From NCBI GenBank assembly GCA_016190405.1, contig JACPQO010000195.1, positions 1 to 8,286 on the forward strand: DNA of 8,286 nt, read 5' to 3'. How positions within the stretch are numbered: the first letter of the stretch is position 1; each line of letters opens with the position of its first letter. The DNA is from Chloroflexota bacterium. Lineage in GTDB: Bacteria; Chloroflexota; Dehalococcoidia; SM23-28-2; RBG-16-64-32. The translations under genes and the position numbers were made by a program. Shown piece after piece: positions 6,057 through 8,286 of this stretch. The notes beneath the pieces were generated by a model. The model was not told the origin of the DNA. It was given only the letters and a program-made list of their open reading frames with translations, and made no database searches.

Positions 6057-7346
6057 ATGATCGAACGCTACAGCCGACCCCAGATGGCCCGCGTCTGGTC
6101 CGAGGAGAACAAGGCCGACAGGTGGCTTCAGGTCGAGCTCGCCGTCTGCGAGGTCTGGGCCGAACGCGGCGTCATCCCGCCCGACGCCATGGCCAAGATC
6201 CGTAAGGCCCGCTACGACCGCGACCGCTGGGCCCAGTACGAGCGGGAGATGCACCACGACTTCAACGCCTTCCTGCGCGCCGTCGCCGACAGCCTGGGCG
6301 AGGAGTCCCGCTTCCTTCATCTGGGCCTCACGTCATACGATGTGGAGGACACCGCCCTGGCCCTCCGCCTCATCGAGGCCACCGAGCTCCTGGAGCAGGA
6401 CGTCCGCGCCCTCATGGACGCCATCGCCGTCCTGGCCCGCGAGCACAAGCGCACCCCCTGCATGGGCCGCAGCCACGGCGTCCACGCCGAGCCCACCTCC
6501 TTCGGCCTCAAGCTGGCCGGCTGGTACGACGAGATGCGCCGCCACTCCCACCGCCTCACCCACGCCAAGGAGCAGGTCGCCGTGGGCAAGATATCGGGCC
6601 CCGTGGGCTCCCACGCCACCGTCCCGCCCGACCTGGAGGACGAGGTCTGCGGCCGGCTGGGCCTGCTGGTGGAGCCCGTCTCCACGCAGGTCGTCCACCG
6701 CGACCGCCACGCCCTCTTCGTATCGACCCTGGCCGTTATCGCCGCTTCTCTGGAGAAGTTCGCCACCGAGGTGCGCCACCTCCAGCGCACGGAGGTCCTG
6801 GAGGCCGAGGAGCCCTTCGCCGCCGGGCAGACCGGCTCGTCCGCCATGCCCCACAAGCGCAACCCGGAGAAGTGTGAGCGCATCTGCGGCCTGGCCCGCC
6901 TCTTCCGCGGCTACGCCGTGGCCGCCCTGGAGGACGTCGCCCTCTGGCACGAGCGGGACATCTCGCACTCCTCCGTGGAGCGCGTCATCCTGCCCGACGC
7001 CTGCACCCTGCTGGACTACATGCTGGACCTGTTCACCCAGATCGTCAGCGGCCTCCAGGTATATCCGGATAACATGCGGCGCAACCTGGAGCTGACCCAG
7101 GGCGTCGTCTTCTCCCAGCGGGTGCTGCTGGCGCTCATCGACAAGGGGCTGAAGCGCTACGAGGCGTACGAGCTAGTCCAGGCCAGCGCCATGCGCTCCT
7201 GGCACGAACGCACACCGTTCCTGGACCTCCTGTGCGATGACCCCCGCGTGATGGCCCACCTCCCACGGGACGAACTGGCCTCCCTGTTCGACTACGGGTT
7301 CTATCTCAAGCACGTCGACGAGAGCTTCCGGAGGGTAGGACTATGA
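6057..7346 (+). CDS. purB: Adenylosuccinate lyase
   Basis: Cytosolic homotetrameric lyase of the fumarase/aspartase superfamily. It splits SAICAR to AICAR plus fumarate in IMP synthesis and adenylosuccinate to AMP plus fumarate. At 429 aa it fits the Bacillus subtilis-type enzyme (about 431). Visible motifs: opening [22 protein letters not shown] (66-68) holding a conserved active-site His; [13 protein letters not shown] from 88; [15 protein letters not shown] (136-150) with the likely general-acid His140; the superfamily signature [10 protein letters not shown] (261-270) with the catalytic serine; [13 protein letters not shown] later. Nothing essential appears missing. ATG 6057 is chosen because homologs begin MIERYS; the in-frame TTG at 6027 only adds residues encoded by the tandem heptamers. 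No Shine-Dalgarno sequence is visible, so initiation may be leaderless or unusual. Its TGA overlaps the ATG of the following purC fragment (ATGA, 7343-7346). Confidence 0.98.
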   Translation: MIERYSRPQMARVWSEENKADRWLQVELAVCEVWAERGVIPPDAMAKIRKARYDRDRWAQYEREMHHDFNAFLRAVADSLGEESRFLHLGLTSYDVEDTALALRLIEATELLEQDVRALMDAIAVLAREHKRTPCMGRSHGVHAEPTSFGLKLAGWYDEMRRHSHRLTHAKEQVAVGKISGPVGSHATVPPDLEDEVCGRLGLLVEPVSTQVVHRDRHALFVSTLAVIAASLEKFATEVRHLQRTEVLEAEEPFAAGQTGSSAMPHKRNPEKCERICGLARLFRGYAVAALEDVALWHERDISHSSVERVILPDACTLLDYMLDLFTQIVSGLQVYPDNMRRNLELTQGVVFSQRVLLALIDKGLKRYEAYELVQASAMRSWHERTPFLDLLCDDPRVMAHLPRDELASLFDYGFYLKHVDESFRRVGL

Positions 7347-7522
7347 CCGCCATCCTCACCCAGACCACCCTCGACCTGCCCCTCTACGCCCGGGGCAAGG
7401 TTCGCCCCCCGATCGTCCTGAGCGTAGTCGAAGGACGGACAGCGCCAGCGAGCGCTGAGCGTAGTCGAAGTACGAGCGCTCCCGCCCCATCCCCGCTGGC
7501 TCATCTGGAGGACCGACTATGA
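7343..7522 (+). pseudogene. Truncated extra copy of the purC 5' end, 59-codon ORF bridging purB and purC
   Basis: ATG 7343 overlaps the purB stop (ATGA), with GGAGG (7330-7334) eight bases upstream. Its first 21 codons match the start of intact purC (MTAILT.T.LDLPLYARGKVR; 55 of 63 bases identical), only Q/E at codon 7 and T/A at codon 9 changing the protein. After codon 21 homology stops within the conserved GKVRDVYD motif. The frame goes on through two dispersed-repeat copies (reading PPIVLSVVEG...) and ends at TGA 7520-7522, overlapping the ATG of intact purC. The product lacks almost all of PurC and cannot be an enzyme. The uninterrupted frame with ATGA at both ends suggests it may still carry ribosomes from purB to purC (inference). 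An assembly error is the main alternative. Confidence 0.8.
7415..7480. repeat. Two copies of a dispersed CTGAGCGTAGTCGAAG repeat
   Basis: CTGAGCGTAGTCGAAG occurs at 7418-7433 and 7455-7470. The first copy is framed by GTCCT/AGGAC arms (7415-7436). The second lies between direct GAGCGCT heptamers (7450-7456, 7474-7480). The element resembles the insertion at 304-326 and belongs to a dispersed palindromic type often seen between bacterial genes. Here it lies inside an open reading frame between two purC starts. Confidence 0.75.
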
Positions 7523-8286
7523 CCGCCATCCTCACCGAGACGGCCCTCGATCTGCCCCTGTATGCCCGCGGCAAGGTCCGCGACGTCTACGACCTGGGCA
7601 ACAAGCTCCTCATCGTCGCCACGGACCGCATCTCCGCCTTCGACGTCGTGCTGCCTACCGGCATCCCCGATAAAGGCCTCGTCCTCACCCAGCTCTCCGC
7701 CTTCTGGTTCGAGCTCACCGGCGACGTCGTGCCCAACCACTTCCTCCGCCTCGTGGACGGCACCCGCATCGAAGGCGTCCCGATCGAGCTCCCGCGCGAC
7801 CTCATCGGCCGCGCCATGCTGGTGCGCAAGGCCCGCCGCATCGAGGTCGAGTGCGTCGTGCGGGGCTACCTGTCGGGCTCCGGCTGGAAGGAGTACCAGG
7901 AGACCGGCGCCATCAGCGGCGTCAAGCTGCCGCCGGGCCTGGAGGAGAGCCAGGAGCTGCTGGAGCCCATCTTCACGCCCACCACCAAGGCCGAAGCCGG
8001 CCACGACCTGCCCCTGACCTTTGAGCAGGTCGTGGCGCAGGAGGGCAAGCTCGCAGCGACGGCGATGCGCCTGCGCGCCCTGGCCGTCTACCGCTACGGC
8101 CGCGATTACGCCCGCCAGCGCGGCATCATCATCGCCGACACCAAATTCGAGTTCGGCTGGCTGCGGAGCGAAGGCGAGTCCGTACCTGGCGAAGACGATG
8201 AGATCACCCTCATCGACGAGTGCCTGACGCCGGACTCCAGCCGCTTCTGGCCCGCCGACCAGTACACGCCGGGCGGGCCCCAGCCC
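7519..8286 (+). CDS. purC: SAICAR synthetase (phosphoribosylaminoimidazole-succinocarboxamide synthase), 3' truncated
   Basis: ATP-dependent ligation of CAIR and aspartate to SAICAR, the step before PurB in IMP synthesis; cytosolic. The frame is open through the right edge, giving 256 codons without a stop. Motifs: GKVRDVYDLGNKLLIVATDR (18-37) with the nucleotide-binding start and TDRISAFD; VRGYLSGSGWKEY in the middle; IADTKFEFG and LIDECLTPDSSRFWPADQY near the visible end. The VRGYLSGSGW form and the length point to the longer ADE1-like type (about 300 aa) rather than the short Bacillus type of about 240 aa, so some 40-50 residues are probably missing. ATG 7519 is supported by GGAGG (7507-7511) seven bases upstream and by agreement with the extra copy at 7343. 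The start overlaps the stop of the bridging ORF (ATGA), suggesting translational coupling. Confidence 0.97.
   Translation, partial: MTAILTETALDLPLYARGKVRDVYDLGNKLLIVATDRISAFDVVLPTGIPDKGLVLTQLSAFWFELTGDVVPNHFLRLVDGTRIEGVPIELPRDLIGRAMLVRKARRIEVECVVRGYLSGSGWKEYQETGAISGVKLPPGLEESQELLEPIFTPTTKAEAGHDLPLTFEQVVAQEGKLAATAMRLRALAVYRYGRDYARQRGIIIADTKFEFGWLRSEGESVPGEDDEITLIDECLTPDSSRFWPADQYTPGGPQP

Overview
The window is G+C-rich and has two blocks, all coding on the + strand: three tandem paralogous secreted-protein genes (1 to 5745), then a purine-biosynthesis pair, purB-purC (6057 to the right edge). Long Thr/Pro linkers, cohesin-like plus dockerin-like modules in one polypeptide, and thrombospondin-type-3-like Asp repeats recall exported proteins of Chloroflexota (Dehalococcoidia-like lineages). 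That assignment is an inference from protein style; no rRNA or other marker gene is present.

Left block. A 5'-truncated gene (1-312) keeps only its C-terminal calcium-binding/dockerin-like tail. A complete paralog (496-2220, 574 aa) has signal peptide, N-terminal beta domain, Thr/Pro linker, cohesin-like domain, Asp-rich stretch and dockerin-like double repeat. A larger paralog (2377-5745, 1122 aa) has the same plan with about 530 extra residues between Thr/Pro linkers and a 34-residue acidic insert near the N terminus. The spacers are also paralogous. Each carries a GGGCGC/GCGCCC inverted repeat where the TAG stop lies or once lay, a second GGCCTGCC-type inverted repeat, and a near-consensus promoter (TTGACA, 16 bp, TAGAAT). 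The repeating unit is therefore gene plus promoter. In the first gene a 23-bp palindromic-repeat insertion shifts the frame at the last codons and creates a new TGA stop.

Middle. The 311-bp spacer 5746-6056 has two hairpins and several short tandem repeats, the last being four 7-mers (GGTTCCT type) ending nine bases before purB. No convincing promoter or Shine-Dalgarno sequence for purB is visible.

Right block. purB (adenylosuccinate lyase, 429 aa) overlaps by ATGA a 59-codon ORF that begins as a second copy of the purC 5' end (21 codons), runs into two copies of a dispersed repeat, and overlaps the intact purC start, again by ATGA. purC (SAICAR synthetase, ADE1-like) runs off the right edge. 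PurC and PurB catalyse consecutive steps of IMP synthesis, and PurB also acts in AMP synthesis, so tight coupling makes sense; the interposed broken copy is the oddest structure here. The other notable feature is the cluster of surface proteins each carrying both halves of a cohesin/dockerin-type pair, with unusual calcium loops.
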